A DNA stretch of 64,000 bases from Photobacterium sp. GJ3 (GCF_018199995.1 NZ_CP073578.1:744001-808000), one strand, 5' to 3'. Positions 1 to 9,819 are shown, counted from the first letter of the stretch. A program made the numbers and translations. The notes: a model not told the origin generated them from the sequence alone.

Positions 1-1118
1 AGTTGATTGCTCAGAATGGTGGCAGCGCGATCATAGCCCTGCATCCGATCCCGGTATTTATCCTGCGAGGCGAGCACAGTGACTGTGGTGTCGTCCGCAT
101 AAAGGGTCGGATTTTTCAGCCCCGCATTCTGATGGAGCTCATCCGCAATCTTTTGCCAGTCTTCGGCAATGAGATCCTGTTTTTGTGGATTGGGCGCATA
201 GGCGGGTTTGGGAGTATCCCGCCAGGCCGTCGTTTGCTGATTAAAGTTGGTCTTCAAATTCAGGCCAACCGTCCAGGTATTGCCTCGCTCATAACTCAGG
301 CGCAGATCGCCCCAGTTCCCGAGGCTGTACAGGGTACCAATATTGAACGGGCTGTCCTGCGACATATCTGTTCCTGCACGGGTGACTGGAAAATCACTGG
401 TGTAGTCGTTGCCGTCATATTCCAGTTTGAAGCGCAGCGGTTGCCAGGGGGTCTGATACTCCACACCGCCGAACACCGACATGCAGCCGGTGAACCAGCG
501 CTCGAAATCAACACTGCCCCCTTTCCCTTTGTATTCCGTGTTCCGGCCGCAGTCGTTGCTGAGACTTTTATCGCCTTTCAGGTTGGCGCGGTTGCCCATA
601 TAGCCCCAGCCGAGGCCGAGGGTGAAATCCAGGGGCCCCCAGTGTTTACTGGCTGCCAGATATTCACCATCAAACAGGCCGGTACCGCCAAAATCCCGGA
701 TACCGATAGACGTCTCCGGCAGCCAGTAACTTTCTTCCAGCAGACGAATTTTAAAATCAATGCCTTTATCGGTGTATTTGGTATCGCCACTGAAGTTGGG
801 ATCGTTGCTGTAAAGCACATCCTGCACCAGAGTGTAGCGAATCGTTGTTTCCAGCCAGGGGAACAATTGCAGCGACACGTTGTAATGCAGGTAATCCTTG
901 TTATAGGTGGTCCCGAACGTAAATTCACCTTCAGGCGCGACCCGGCCTGAAGGCATCTGCATCAGGCCGACACCGCCAAAGTCACTTTGAGACACGTGAA
1001 AAACCGGCGCACTGAATTCGTCTGCTAAGGCAGAGGGGGCGACCAGACTGAGCGACAACCCGGACAATAAACCGAAGCGACAGCGGATGGCGCGAGAAGA
1101 GGAAACAGGCAGCAACAT
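1..1118 (-). CDS. gfcD: YjbH/GfcD (WbfB-like) outer-membrane polysaccharide protein, partial
   Basis: Open reading frame on the minus strand running off the left edge of the window; about 372 codons are visible. I translated it by hand: it begins MLLPVSSSRAIRC, followed by a hydrophobic signal segment ending near APSALA, then a tract rich in aromatic and Gly residues with alternating polarity, as in beta-barrel proteins (for example FGGVGLMQMPSGRVAPEGE). This matches the YjbH/GfcD family of large outer-membrane proteins encoded with GfcABC in group 4 capsule and Vibrio capsule loci. The ATG shares its A with the TGA of gfcC, so the two genes are translationally coupled. Only the N-terminal part is present. 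The exact role in capsule export is not established; inference is envelope secretion of the polysaccharide. Confidence 0.85.
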   Translation of the reverse strand, partial: MLLPVSSSRAIRCRFGLLSGLSLSLVAPSALADEFSAPVFHVSQSDFGGVGLMQMPSGRVAPEGEFTFGTTYNKDYLHYNVSLQLFPWLETTIRYTLVQDVLYSNDPNFSGDTKYTDKGIDFKIRLLEESYWLPETSIGIRDFGGTGLFDGEYLAASKHWGPLDFTLGLGWGYMGNRANLKGDKSLSNDCGRNTEYKGKGGSVDFERWFTGCMSVFGGVEYQTPWQPLRFKLEYDGNDYTSDFPVTRAGTDMSQDSPFNIGTLYSLGNWGDLRLSYERGNTWTVGLNLKTNFNQQTTAWRDTPKPAYAPNPQKQDLIAEDWQKIADELHQNAGLKNPTLYADDTTVTVLASQDKYRDRMQGYDRAATILSNQ

Positions 1119-2029
1119 CAGAAAGGCCTTTGTTTAAGCAAATCGAGAAGATGAAGGTTCAAAGAGGCCAGCTCATCCGGTAAGCCGGAAAAAGGCAGAA
1201 AAAGGGTTGCCCCCGGGGCGATATCCCGATGGGTCCGGTTCCAGTAAGCTATCGGATGCTTTTCTGTCGTTCCGTCGGGCTGAATCACCCAGACATAATC
1301 GGGTTCTGCCACAGCCAGTTGACCGGTCTGTTCAAGGTATCCGGTGGCATTTTGACGCGCTTGCCACGGCAGGCGGACTTCTCCCGTCTGAGCACTGCCA
1401 GCTTGCGTGTTCAACGGAATGGCGCCCGTGACTTTGACAATGTCTGGCCGGGTCAGCAGTTGTAATTCAAAGGAGCCGTTCAGTCCGGGGTTATCCGAAG
1501 GCGTGATTCGGATGTGATCCCAATCCAGCGGCATGACTAAGCGTTGGCCAGGCATCGGTTGAGCGAAGGCTTTGGCCATGACTTGGAGTTGACGACTGGT
1601 GGCCGGAGATTTGGCTTGCCAGTGCCGGGACAAGGACTGAAGTTGTTCTGCGACCCGTAACTGTAACTGTTGCATTTCAAGCTTGGCACTGGGGCTGGTT
1701 TGCCATAGGCGGGCGCCAGACCAGTAAAGGGATGCATTTTTTGCTGATGACGGCAGTTGATTCAGATTTGCCAGAGTATCCTGAAAAACCTGCTCCAGCC
1801 GGACTGTCGCCGGATAGCGAAGCGCGAGGCCCTGCGAGGCATCGTTCAGACGAACCGTGACCTGGGTAGCCTCTTGCGTGTTTTTCTTGATTTGGACGTC
1901 TGTGTTCGCCGATACGGCTGAAGCCAGCAGCAGGAGGATGGCAGTGAGGGTCAACAGGCCCGCCTTTCCGCTGGTCAACAAGGAAAAGGGAAAAGAATAG
2001 AGGCGTTTTGTCATGTTATTCATTTCCAT
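1118..2029 (-). CDS. gfcC: Capsule biosynthesis GfcC/YjbG family periplasmic protein
   Basis: 303 residues with an N-terminal hydrophobic stretch (about residues 19-41, LLTLTAILLLLASAVSA) typical of a signal peptide, followed by a soluble domain ending in a DELASLNLHLLDLLKQRPF tail. Family: GfcC/YjbG (DUF1017), periplasmic proteins of group 4 capsule loci. Start: the ATG at 2029 overlaps gfcB by 14 bases, while another ATG at 2014 (MTKRL) would just abut the gfcB stop; I cannot decide between them. It overlaps gfcD by one base. Together with gfcB and gfcD it forms a minus-strand operon divergent from wza. The known crystal structure of GfcC suggests a link to the Wza-like exporter, but its biochemical function is open. 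Confidence 0.87.
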   Translation of the reverse strand: MEMNNMTKRLYSFPFSLLTSGKAGLLTLTAILLLLASAVSANTDVQIKKNTQEATQVTVRLNDASQGLALRYPATVRLEQVFQDTLANLNQLPSSAKNASLYWSGARLWQTSPSAKLEMQQLQLRVAEQLQSLSRHWQAKSPATSRQLQVMAKAFAQPMPGQRLVMPLDWDHIRITPSDNPGLNGSFELQLLTRPDIVKVTGAIPLNTQAGSAQTGEVRLPWQARQNATGYLEQTGQLAVAEPDYVWVIQPDGTTEKHPIAYWNRTHRDIAPGATLFLPFSGLPDELASLNLHLLDLLKQRPF

Positions 2030-2735
2030 ACGGCTTGAGTAATTGTATTTCTATGTCGGGCAAGCCAGGCGCAAGTTTTTGCCGGCTCATCAGGACCACT
2101 CCACTTTCCGGGTGAATCCAGAATGCGTTGTCGAAGGTTTGATTCAGCGCAGGTACTTCAACGTGCTCAATGAAGTACCGGGCATAACGTGTCACGTCAT
2201 TGATGGTGATGCTTTGCAAGCCTTTGTCTTCAAAACGGGAAATAACCGGGTAGCCAAAATGGTAGCCGGGTTGCCAGTCAATCTGTCGACGCCAGTGATT
2301 CGGCGTGGTGGACAAATGGAGGCCGAGCGCGACCGGGTCGGGCTCCTGTGATTCGACCTGGATCAGGTTGCCTTGTGGCAGGTTCAGGGTTTTGACCAGA
2401 CGCCCCTGTTCGGTCACCAACATCCCGCGATCTGCAGCCAGCCACTTGAGTTGCAGCGCTTCAGGGGCGTTCTCAGCATGAGTTCGGGGAGCTTTCTCGG
2501 CTAATGCCAGCACCATAAATGCCCGGGGACCCTCGTTGATCCGCGCGTAAATACTGGCATAGGGCAAGGTTTCGATCCAGGATTGAGACTTGACTGAATC
2601 ATCTTCGCCGGACACGGCTAGTCGAAAGGTTTCAGAGACATTTTGAAATTTCTGGCTGCATCCGGTGATTAACAGAACTGAGAACAACAGAGCGAAAATC
2701 GGTCGACATGAAGAGAGGAAGCGAGCGGGTTGCAT
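2016..2735 (-). CDS. gfcB: GfcB/YjbF family capsule-associated lipoprotein
   Basis: 239 residues. Residues 12-26 form a short signal with lipobox LITGC, so Cys26 is the predicted lipidation site and the protein is an anchored lipoprotein. The rest is soluble, with motifs such as QIDWQPGYHFGYPVISRF near the middle, matching the YjbF/GfcB family. It lies between the gfcA-like gene (94-base gap containing a terminator) and gfcC (14-base overlap). It is the equivalent of WbfD in Vibrio capsule loci. Role: accessory envelope component of O-antigen capsule or exopolysaccharide secretion; molecular activity unknown for the family. Confidence 0.86.
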   Translation of the reverse strand: MQPARFLSSCRPIFALLFSVLLITGCSQKFQNVSETFRLAVSGEDDSVKSQSWIETLPYASIYARINEGPRAFMVLALAEKAPRTHAENAPEALQLKWLAADRGMLVTEQGRLVKTLNLPQGNLIQVESQEPDPVALGLHLSTTPNHWRRQIDWQPGYHFGYPVISRFEDKGLQSITINDVTRYARYFIEHVEVPALNQTFDNAFWIHPESGVVLMSRQKLAPGLPDIEIQLLKPYGNE

Positions 2736-2760
2736 CGAATATCCATATCACATAAGAGCG

Positions 2761-2796
2761 AAAATATAAAAATAACCGCACAGAACCGTGCGGTTA
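2761..2796 (-). terminator. Intrinsic terminator between gfcA-like gene and gfcB
   Basis: Read on the minus strand, a 9-bp perfect stem (TAACCGCAC / GTGCGGTTA, plus positions 73-81 and 88-96 of the 2700s) with a 6-base loop is followed by a T-rich tract (A-rich on plus at 2761-2772). It lies 34 to 69 bases after the stop of the gfcA-like gene and before gfcB. It should end or attenuate most gfcA transcripts inside the operon. Confidence 0.8.
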
Positions 2797-2829
2797 TAGA
2801 GACTCGTTAAGGCATGTCAATCACAGGCA

Positions 2830-3120
2830 TTAACTGTTATTTGATACGGTGGTTGCAGTGTCGTTGTCGGTTGCATCCACAATCGCAACAGCAGTCACGG
2901 CAACGGCCGCACCCACAGCAACGGTTGTTGCAGTAATGCCACCAACAGCAGCAGCGGTCGCGCCCGCAGTGCCAGCAGCAGTGCCAGCCGCAGCTGTAGA
3001 CGCTGTGGTCGCAGTTGTTGTAGACGTAGAAGCTGCAACAGAACCTGTGCTGGTGCCTGTGGCAGCCATTGCTGAGCCAGCCATCATCAGGGCGGCCAGA
3101 GAAATGAACACTTTTTTCAT
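2830..3120 (-). CDS. Small secreted Thr/Ala-rich GfcA/YjbE-like protein
   Basis: 96 residues: a signal peptide MKKVFISLAALMMAGSAMA, a low-complexity Thr/Ser/Ala stretch (residues 20-50), a hydrophobic Ala/Val segment (about 55-80, GGITATTVAVGAAVAVTAVA) and an Asp/Asn/Thr tail. Composition and position at the head of gfcBCD match GfcA/YjbE, small poorly understood proteins of capsule operons. A second protein with the same layout is encoded at 34919-35248. Low complexity limits homology inference, so I call it GfcA-like rather than naming it firmly. An own terminator directly downstream suggests high or separate expression. Confidence 0.75.
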   Translation of the reverse strand: MKKVFISLAALMMAGSAMAATGTSTGSVAASTSTTTATTASTAAAGTAAGTAGATAAAVGGITATTVAVGAAVAVTAVAIVDATDNDTATTVSNNS

Positions 3121-3930
3121 CCTAATTCCCTTATTGTGTGAAGTGATTAATCTTAATAATGCGGTTTATCATCAAGTCAAAGCGCTTTTTAATGATATTT
3201 GGATATATCAAGGATAGCAATGAATTGAATGTGAAGATTGCGCATTTCAGCCGGGTGCAAACAAAATGCTCGTTTAGAATATCCTATTTTATGGAAGTGA
3301 GATTGGTTCAGAAAGTGAATAGCCGAAACACCAAGCGCATATAATTCAATCGGTTGTTCACGTTAATCTTTGTTCTGACAGTCAGCTAACAAAGAACAAT
3401 TACTCTAAGTTGATACCAGTTGCATTTAATGGTTTCTCACTGAGGTGTGATTGTGTAGAATGCGGCAGCCAAAATGACAGTCTGTCCTGAAGATTTGATA
3501 TGTCTGACAGCGATTATTTCAGGCAAACTGGTTTTTGCAAATTTTTGGTGAAATTGAACTTAACTGTAGGGCTAATCACAGTTTTCCAATAAAACGTGAT
3601 TGAGGGTAACGCTTCAATCAGGTGAAACGGTAACCTGCACAGAACAACATGGATGTCGTGATGAGCAATTGGGAGCTGTAACCTAAGGGCGGTAGCATGC
3701 TCAATCGCTACCATCAATGGTCTTAAACCAATCTGCCTGAATCATCATGATTGGCTGTCATGGGATAAAGTTATTTTACCTTTGTCTAAATTAGCAACCT
3801 GCATGACTTTCTGGATACAACAGTGTTCATAGTGTGCGAGTTACATCAAGTTTGGCAATTGAAATAGATAACCCAGATTTAATTTTTAGATCTAAATTCC
3901 ACTTTTTATTACTTATTACGTTGATTGGAT
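3121..3930. other. Divergent regulatory region between gfcA-like gene and wza
   Basis: About 810 bases without a convincing gene. It must contain the promoters for the leftward gfc operon and the rightward wza operon. It is AT-rich near both ends. A -10-like TAGAAT occurs near 3456-3461, before the JUMPStart element. The JUMPStart/ops lies at about 3666-3712, leaving a leader of roughly 220 bases before wza. The reading frames here (for example the minus-strand frame at 3514-3717) have no coding character. Confidence 0.6.
3666..3712 (+). promoter_or_regulatory. JUMPStart element with ops site for RfaH
   Basis: Positions 3688-3700 read GGCGGTAGCATGC, differing from the classical ops sequence GGCGGTAGCGTGC at one base. 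The preceding stretch (GAGCTGTAACCTAAG, from 3673) resembles the upstream half of the 39-base JUMPStart consensus. GGTAGC (3691-3696) is repeated inverted as GCTACC (3707-3712), allowing a small hairpin. Established knowledge: RNA polymerase pauses at ops and recruits RfaH, giving antitermination in long surface-polysaccharide operons. The rfaH gene is at 56315-56812 of this window. Confidence 0.88.
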
Positions 3931-5091
3931 ATGGATTTCTCTAAGAAGCTCATTTTTTCTGCTGTCGCTTCACTGTTATTAGCAGGTTGTACAGTCGTCC
4001 CCGGTTCCCACCTGTCGTTACCAGACAATAAACAACAAGAAGACAATGATGCGTTCAGTGTGTCTGAACAGGTCAATGTATATCCGTTAACGCCTTCCGT
4101 GATTCGTCAGTCCAAACGTCCAGAAGCCTCGGCAAGAACAAACCCCGCGCTGGATGCAGAACTCAATGGCTATGAATACTATATCGGACCGGGTGACATC
4201 CTGAATATTACCATTTGGGATCACCCTGAGCTGACGATACCGGCCGGTTCTTACCGAAGTTCGAGTGAATCAGGCAACTGGGTACATGCAGACGGAACAA
4301 TCTTTTACCCTTACATCGGAACGGTTCTGGTGGGGGGGAAAACCGTAACCCAGGTGCGCGATGAGATTTCCCGCCGTCTGGCCGCTTTCATTGAAAGCCC
4401 GCAGGTGGATGTGAATGTGGCTGCGTTTCGTTCTCAGAAGGCGTACGTAACCGGCGAAGTGAACACGCCCGGGCAACAACCGATCACTAATGTGCCATTA
4501 ACCCTGCTGGATGCTATAAACAGAGCAGGTGGTCTGGCAAAAGATGCCGACTGGCGAAATGTCACATTAACGCGGCAGGGCGGTGAACAACCGATATCGC
4601 TGTATGCGCTGATGCAGCGTGGCGATTTGACTCAAAACCGTTTGTTGCGCCCGGGCGATATCATCCATGTGCCACGAAACGACGCACAAAAGGTTTTTGT
4701 GATGGGTGAAGTAAATGCTCCACAACTGCTGAAGATTGATCGTGCAGGTATGACACTGACTGAAGCCTTAAGTAGTGTTGGCGGTATCAACGAACTGGAG
4801 GCGGATGCCACGGGGGTGTTTGTGATTCGGAACGTACACAAAGCCCAATCTGGCGTTGTGCAAACCACCACCGTGCAGACCAATCAGGTGATGGCAGATA
4901 TCTACCAGTTGAATATTCAGGATGCGGCTGCATTGGTGTTGGGCACAGAGTTTGAACTGGAGCCCTATGATGTGGTGTATGTCACCGCCGCACCCATTGC
5001 GCGCTGGAATCGCGTGATTCGTCAGCTCCTGCCGACCATTACCGGGTTTAACCAGCTCACTGAAGGTGCGGTAAGAGTAAGGGATTGGTAA
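3931..5091 (+). CDS. wza: Polysaccharide export outer-membrane lipoprotein Wza
   Basis: 386 residues from the ATG at 3931; a TTG two codons upstream (3925) is an alternative, but neither has a clear ribosome site. Signal with lipobox LLAGC puts the acylated Cys at residue 20. A polysaccharide export domain follows ([19 protein letters not shown]), then SLBB repeats ([16 protein letters not shown] and [16 protein letters not shown]) and a C-terminal amphipathic segment [15 protein letters not shown], which in E. coli Wza forms the outer-membrane helical barrel. It is the octameric exit pore for capsule. First gene of the RfaH-type operon, 3 bases before wzb. Confidence 0.96.
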   Translation: MDFSKKLIFSAVASLLLAGCTVVPGSHLSLPDNKQQEDNDAFSVSEQVNVYPLTPSVIRQSKRPEASARTNPALDAELNGYEYYIGPGDILNITIWDHPELTIPAGSYRSSSESGNWVHADGTIFYPYIGTVLVGGKTVTQVRDEISRRLAAFIESPQVDVNVAAFRSQKAYVTGEVNTPGQQPITNVPLTLLDAINRAGGLAKDADWRNVTLTRQGGEQPISLYALMQRGDLTQNRLLRPGDIIHVPRNDAQKVFVMGEVNAPQLLKIDRAGMTLTEALSSVGGINELEADATGVFVIRNVHKAQSGVVQTTTVQTNQVMADIYQLNIQDAAALVLGTEFELEPYDVVYVTAAPIARWNRVIRQLLPTITGFNQLTEGAVRVRDW

Positions 5092-5094
5092 CAC

Positions 5095-5535
5095 ATGTTT
5101 AATCATATACTGGTGGTGTGCGTCGGCAATATTTGTCGCTCTCCATCCGGGGAGGCGCTGTTAAAACAACTGCTCCCCGGTAAAAACATTCGCTCGGCCG
5201 GGCTCAGTACCGAAAAAAGTGGCCTGAGTGGTAAATCCGCTGATCGCATGGCGACAGACATTGCTGCTGAAAACGGGATTTGTCTGGATGGTCATCAGGC
5301 ACAACAACTGACCGCTGATCTGTGTCGTGAGTTTGATCTGATTCTGGTGATGGAAAAGGGTCATCTTGATGTTGTGGCGTCTATTGCGCCGGAAGCCCGG
5401 GGTAAAACCATGCTGTTCGGACAATGGATTGGACAACAGGATATTCCGGATCCCTATCGTATGAGCCGGGAAGCTTATGAACACACTTATCAGTTGATAG
5501 ATAAAGCGGCTCATGCCTGGGCACAAAAGCTGTAA
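5095..5535 (+). CDS. wzb: Low-molecular-weight protein-tyrosine phosphatase Wzb
   Basis: 146 residues, the usual length. The P-loop CVGNICRSP gives the C-X5-R-S active site (Cys9, Arg15), and IPDPYRMS near residue 117-123 carries the general-acid Asp119. Family role: removes phosphate from the tyrosine-rich tail of Wzc, so that cycles of phosphorylation control polymer length and export. It begins 3 bases after wza stops; 115 bases separate it from wzc. Confidence 0.95.
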   Translation: MFNHILVVCVGNICRSPSGEALLKQLLPGKNIRSAGLSTEKSGLSGKSADRMATDIAAENGICLDGHQAQQLTADLCREFDLILVMEKGHLDVVASIAPEARGKTMLFGQWIGQQDIPDPYRMSREAYEHTYQLIDKAAHAWAQKL

Positions 5536-5650
5536 ATTCAGCCGCTGAAAACTCTCGACCTGAGCGCTGCTTCTTAGAAGGAAGCCAGTGAAAGAACAGC
5601 ACTCAGACAGGAATAATGACTTAGAAAAGTAGCCAGAGTAGAAGTATACG

Positions 5651-7810
5651 ATGACTGTTTCGCAACAAGTGTCGGTCAAACAATCCGACTCCGATGAGAT
5701 TGATCTAGGGAAACTGTTCGGTATTTTACTGGACAGCCGCTGGACCATTATCGCCATCACCTTTGCCTTTGCTGTTGTAGGTGTCGCTTATGCGCTGCTG
5801 GCAACGCCAATTTATAAAGCCGATGCTTTGCTTCAGGTGGAAGAAAAAAACAACGGCTTGTCTGCATTAGGCGATATGGGGGAAATCTTCTCCAGCGAAT
5901 CTTCGTCCAATACCGAAATTGAAATTTTACGCTCACGAATGATTCTGGGGAAAACGGTCGATAAACTGAACCTGACCACGCTGGCAAGCCCTGAAGCCCT
6001 GCCATTGATTGGACCCGGTCTCAACCGCCTCGCCAACAATCAGGACAGCATTGCAATCAGCCGCTTTGAAATTCCGCAAGAGATCGAAAAACCGAATTTT
6101 ACGCTGGTTGTGGATGATCTGAGCAATCATACCTTCATCCTGTTCAATCATGACGGGGAAAAAGTCCTGTCTGGCAAAGTGGGTGAGTTAGCGGTTGCCG
6201 GCGATTACAAAGTTTTTGTTACGGAAATGAATGCTGAAACCTCCGGCACAGAGTTTGAGATTCAAAAACGCTCCCGCCTTGACAGTATTCAATGGGTCCA
6301 GCAAAACCTGAGTGTTGCAGAACGCGGGAAGCAAACCGGCATTCTTCAGTTGTCTTTTACCGGACCCGATAAAGCGCAAAATACGGCGATTTTGAATGAC
6401 ATCAGCCAAAATTATTTCTTACAAAACGTGGCGCGTAACTCCGCGGAAGCAGAAAAAAGTCTGGCGTTTCTCCGGGGCCATCTGCCCGATGTTAAATTAC
6501 AGCTCAATCAGGCCGAAGATGAATTGAACCAGTTCCGTCAGGCAAATGATTCGATCGATTTAGGGCTGGAAGCCAAATCGACGCTGGATGTGATGGTGAA
6601 GCTGGAATCCCAGCTGAATGAACTGACCTTCAAAGAGAGTGAAATTTCACAGCGGTTTACCAAAGAGCACCCGGCGTACATTGCCCTGCTGGACAAGCGG
6701 CAAACTCTGCTGAAAGAGCGGGAGCGATTCAACCGACAGGTTCAGAAGTTGCCGAAAACACAACGAGAAGTGTTGCGGTTGACTCGGGATGTGGAAGTCA
6801 ATCAGCAAATCTATGTGCAGCTGCTCAATAAAGTGCAGGAATTGAACATTCTCAAAGCCAGCACGGTCGGGAATGTCCGGATACTGGATGTCGCACAGTC
6901 GTACACGCAGGCTATCAAACCGAAGAAACCACTGATTGTGGTGCTGGCGACCTTATTGGGCGGTATGTTGGCAGTGGCTTTGGTGCTGGTTCGTGCAGCC
7001 TTCCATCGTGGGGTTGAAAACCCGGATGAGATTGAAGCGATTGGTTTACCTGTGTATGCCAGTATTCCGATGTCGGACTGGCAGGCGGATATGGAGAAAA
7101 AACAAAAAGCCAAGCGTCAATTGACCGTCGAAGAAAGTTTACTGGCCGTGGCAAACCCGGCGGATCTGTCGATTGAAGCCTTGCGCAGCCTGCGAACCAG
7201 CCTGCACTTTGCGATGATGGAAGCGAAGAATAACGTGCTGATGATTTCGGGGCCGAGTCCGGGTATCGGCAAGTCCTTTGTATCGTCCAATATGGCTGCC
7301 GTGATTGCAAAAGCAGGGCAACGGGTGTTGCTGATTGATGCCGATATGCGTAAAGGCCGGTTAGAAAAAAACATGGCGGTCACCCATACACCTGGCCTGT
7401 CGAACTATCTGGCAGATACTGCAAGCATTGAAGACATTATCAAACAGCCTGGTGTGGAAGGGCTGGCCTTTATTGGCCGGGGCGAAGTGCCACCGAATCC
7501 CTCGGAACTTCTGATGCATCCACGTTTCAAGAAACTGCTGGAGTGGGCGTCTGAAAACTACGATATGGTGGTTGTGGACACCCCGCCGATTCTGGCGGTG
7601 ACCGATCCAGCCATTGTGGGTACTCATGCGGGGACTACTTTGCTGGTTGGCCGCTTTGGCCAGAATGCCGTGAAAGAGATTGAAGTGACCAAACAACGCT
7701 TTGAGCAAAATGGCATTGAAGTGAAAGGCTTTATTCTGAATGCGGTGCTGAGAACTGCGAGTTCGCATTATAGTGGTGGTTACTATAACTATAGCTATGA
7801 ATCAAAATAA
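5651..7810 (+). CDS. wzc: Wzc-type tyrosine autokinase and chain-length co-polymerase
   Basis: 719 residues, as typical. An N-terminal Wzz domain has a membrane segment near residues 28-50 (WTIIAITFAFAVVGVAYALL), then a long coiled-coil periplasmic part and a second membrane segment near 428-448 (LIVVLATLLGGMLAVALVLV). The cytoplasmic BY-kinase domain has Walker A GPSPGIGKS (from about residue 534), Walker A' LLIDADMRKG and Walker B VVVDTPP. The C-terminus carries a tyrosine cluster, Tyr707, 711, 712, 714 and 716, the expected autophosphorylation sites. Works with Wza and Wzb in inner-to-outer membrane export. Confidence 0.96.
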   Translation: MTVSQQVSVKQSDSDEIDLGKLFGILLDSRWTIIAITFAFAVVGVAYALLATPIYKADALLQVEEKNNGLSALGDMGEIFSSESSSNTEIEILRSRMILGKTVDKLNLTTLASPEALPLIGPGLNRLANNQDSIAISRFEIPQEIEKPNFTLVVDDLSNHTFILFNHDGEKVLSGKVGELAVAGDYKVFVTEMNAETSGTEFEIQKRSRLDSIQWVQQNLSVAERGKQTGILQLSFTGPDKAQNTAILNDISQNYFLQNVARNSAEAEKSLAFLRGHLPDVKLQLNQAEDELNQFRQANDSIDLGLEAKSTLDVMVKLESQLNELTFKESEISQRFTKEHPAYIALLDKRQTLLKERERFNRQVQKLPKTQREVLRLTRDVEVNQQIYVQLLNKVQELNILKASTVGNVRILDVAQSYTQAIKPKKPLIVVLATLLGGMLAVALVLVRAAFHRGVENPDEIEAIGLPVYASIPMSDWQADMEKKQKAKRQLTVEESLLAVANPADLSIEALRSLRTSLHFAMMEAKNNVLMISGPSPGIGKSFVSSNMAAVIAKAGQRVLLIDADMRKGRLEKNMAVTHTPGLSNYLADTASIEDIIKQPGVEGLAFIGRGEVPPNPSELLMHPRFKKLLEWASENYDMVVVDTPPILAVTDPAIVGTHAGTTLLVGRFGQNAVKEIEVTKQRFEQNGIEVKGFILNAVLRTASSHYSGGYYNYSYESK

Positions 7811-7857
7811 ATTTAAATTATCAATTTCCCCCATTACGAAGTAATTAAGGTAACAGT

Positions 7858-8925
7858 GTGAAAATACTTGTAACAGGTGGTGCTGGTTTTATTGGGTCAG
7901 CCGTTGTTCGACATATTATTCAAAATACAACGGACAGTGTTATTAATCTGGATAAGCTGACTTATGCTGGCAATCTGGAATCTTTAAATAATATTTCAGA
8001 AAACGATCGTTATTGTTTCGAGCAAGTGGATATCTGCGATAAAGCTGCGCTAGAACGCGTATTTGCTGAACATCAGCCGGATGCTGTGATGCATTTGGCT
8101 GCGGAAAGCCATGTCGACCGTTCAATAGATGGTCCTGCTGACTTTATCGAAACCAATATCATCGGGACGTATCACTTGTTGGAAGTGTCTCGAGCCTATT
8201 GGAATCAGTTGGACGAAGCACGTAAAACAGCTTTTCGTTTCCACCATATTTCAACCGATGAAGTATATGGTGATTTAGAAGGCACAACCGATCTGTTTAC
8301 TGAAAACACGTCATATAAACCAAGCAGCCCGTATTCTGCATCAAAGGCCTCAAGCGATCATCTTGTCCGTGCCTGGCTGCGAACTTATGGCTTTCCGACC
8401 ATTGTGACGAATTGCTCTAACAATTACGGTCCTTACCATTTTCCGGAAAAGCTGATTCCACTGATGATTTTGAATGCTTTAGATGGAAAGCCGTTGCCTG
8501 TGTATGGCGATGGTATGCAGATTCGTGACTGGCTCTTTGTCGAAGATCACGCACGTGCCTTGTACAAAGTGGTGACTCAGGGCGTGGTTGGTGAAACATA
8601 CAACATTGGTGGCCATAACGAGAAAGCTAATATCGAAGTGGTGAAGACCCTTTGTGCGCTTCTTGAAGAACTGGTTCCAGAGAAACCAACTGGTCTGGCG
8701 TCTTATGAATCACTCATTACTTATGTGGCTGACCGCCCGGGTCATGATGTGCGTTACGCCATTGATGCGAGCAAAATTGAGCGTGAACTGGGCTGGACAC
8801 CTGAAGAAACCTTTGAAACCGGTTTGCGTAAAACCGTTGAATGGTATCTGAATAATAAAACCTGGTGGCAGCGTGTATTGGATGGCTCGTACAGTATGGA
8901 ACGTTTGGGAGTAACTGCATCATGA
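7858..8925 (+). CDS. rmlB: dTDP-glucose 4,6-dehydratase RmlB
   Basis: 355 residues, starting at GTG 7858 behind an AAGG ribosome site. N-terminal NAD-binding glycine motif [21 protein letters not shown], the Thr-Asp-Glu catalytic stretch [11 protein letters not shown] and the YxxxK motif YSASK identify an extended SDR of the RmlB family. It converts dTDP-glucose to dTDP-4-keto-6-deoxyglucose, second step of dTDP-L-rhamnose synthesis. Its TGA overlaps the rmlA ATG (ATGA). Confidence 0.97.
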   Translation: MKILVTGGAGFIGSAVVRHIIQNTTDSVINLDKLTYAGNLESLNNISENDRYCFEQVDICDKAALERVFAEHQPDAVMHLAAESHVDRSIDGPADFIETNIIGTYHLLEVSRAYWNQLDEARKTAFRFHHISTDEVYGDLEGTTDLFTENTSYKPSSPYSASKASSDHLVRAWLRTYGFPTIVTNCSNNYGPYHFPEKLIPLMILNALDGKPLPVYGDGMQIRDWLFVEDHARALYKVVTQGVVGETYNIGGHNEKANIEVVKTLCALLEELVPEKPTGLASYESLITYVADRPGHDVRYAIDASKIERELGWTPEETFETGLRKTVEWYLNNKTWWQRVLDGSYSMERLGVTAS

Positions 8926-9803
8926 AAGGTATTATTCTAGCTGGCGGTTCTGGCACGCGTTTATATCCGATCACGCGGGGTGTATCCAAACAGTTGCTTC
9001 CTGTTTACGATAAACCGATGATTTATTATCCGCTATCAACGCTGATGTTGGCAGGTATTCGAGATATCTTGATCATCACGACACCAGAAGATAACGAATC
9101 TTTCCGACGTCTTTTGGGCGATGGTTCAGACTTTGGCATCAATTTGCAATATGCAGTCCAGCCAAGTCCGGATGGTCTGGCACAGGCATTCATTATTGGC
9201 GAAGAGTTCATTGATGGTGACAGTTGCTGTTTAGTACTCGGTGATAACATCTTCTATGGCCAGTCATTCTCGAAAACTTTAAAGTATGCAGCTGAACGTG
9301 AGCAAGGTGCGACTGTCTTTGGCTATCAGGTGAAAGATCCGGAGCGTTTTGGCGTGGTCGAATTCGATCAGGAGATGAAAGCTGTCTCTATTGAAGAAAA
9401 ACCGACGTCACCCAAATCAGACTACGCTGTGACCGGGTTGTATTTCTACGATAATCGTGTCGTTGATTTTGCAAAACAAGTGGAGCCATCTGAGCGGGGT
9501 GAGCTGGAAATTACGTCAATCAACCAAATGTATTTGGAAGATGGCAGTTTAAATGTAGAGTTGCTTGGCCGTGGCTTTGCTTGGTTAGATACGGGCACCC
9601 ATGAAAGTTTGCATGAAGCTTCTTCTTTTGTTCAAACCATTGAGCATGTACAGGGGTTGAAAGTCGCTTGTTTAGAAGAGATTGCATGGCGTAATGGATG
9701 GCTGAGCAATGAAGCGCTGTTAGAGATCGCCAAGCCCATGCTCAAAAATGAATATGGTCAATATTTAAAACGTCTGATTGACGAAAAGTTCAAATATCAA
9801 TAA
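8922..9803 (+). CDS. rmlA: Glucose-1-phosphate thymidylyltransferase RmlA
   Basis: 293 residues from the ATG at 8922, chosen because it begins [16 protein letters not shown], the nucleotidyltransferase signature, and overlaps the rmlB stop by 4 bases; the longer in-frame extension has no support. Further motifs are [27 protein letters not shown] and the sugar-binding EEKPTSPKS. It forms dTDP-glucose from glucose-1-phosphate and dTTP, the first and feedback-controlled step of dTDP-L-rhamnose synthesis. Confidence 0.97.
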   Translation: MKGIILAGGSGTRLYPITRGVSKQLLPVYDKPMIYYPLSTLMLAGIRDILIITTPEDNESFRRLLGDGSDFGINLQYAVQPSPDGLAQAFIIGEEFIDGDSCCLVLGDNIFYGQSFSKTLKYAAEREQGATVFGYQVKDPERFGVVEFDQEMKAVSIEEKPTSPKSDYAVTGLYFYDNRVVDFAKQVEPSERGELEITSINQMYLEDGSLNVELLGRGFAWLDTGTHESLHEASSFVQTIEHVQGLKVACLEEIAWRNGWLSNEALLEIAKPMLKNEYGQYLKRLIDEKFKYQ

Positions 9804-9819
9804 AGACTGGACAGCCGAT

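Noticed and set aside
3..950. A 315-residue plus-strand frame at the left edge
   Set aside because: It is antisense to the YjbH/GfcD gene, which reads as a clear outer-membrane protein on the minus strand and is coupled to gfcC.
3405..3470. ATACCAGTTGCATT as a possible remnant of a palindromic repeat like those at 41295 or 51351
   Set aside because: Only about 14 bases look alike and no matching inverted end was found.
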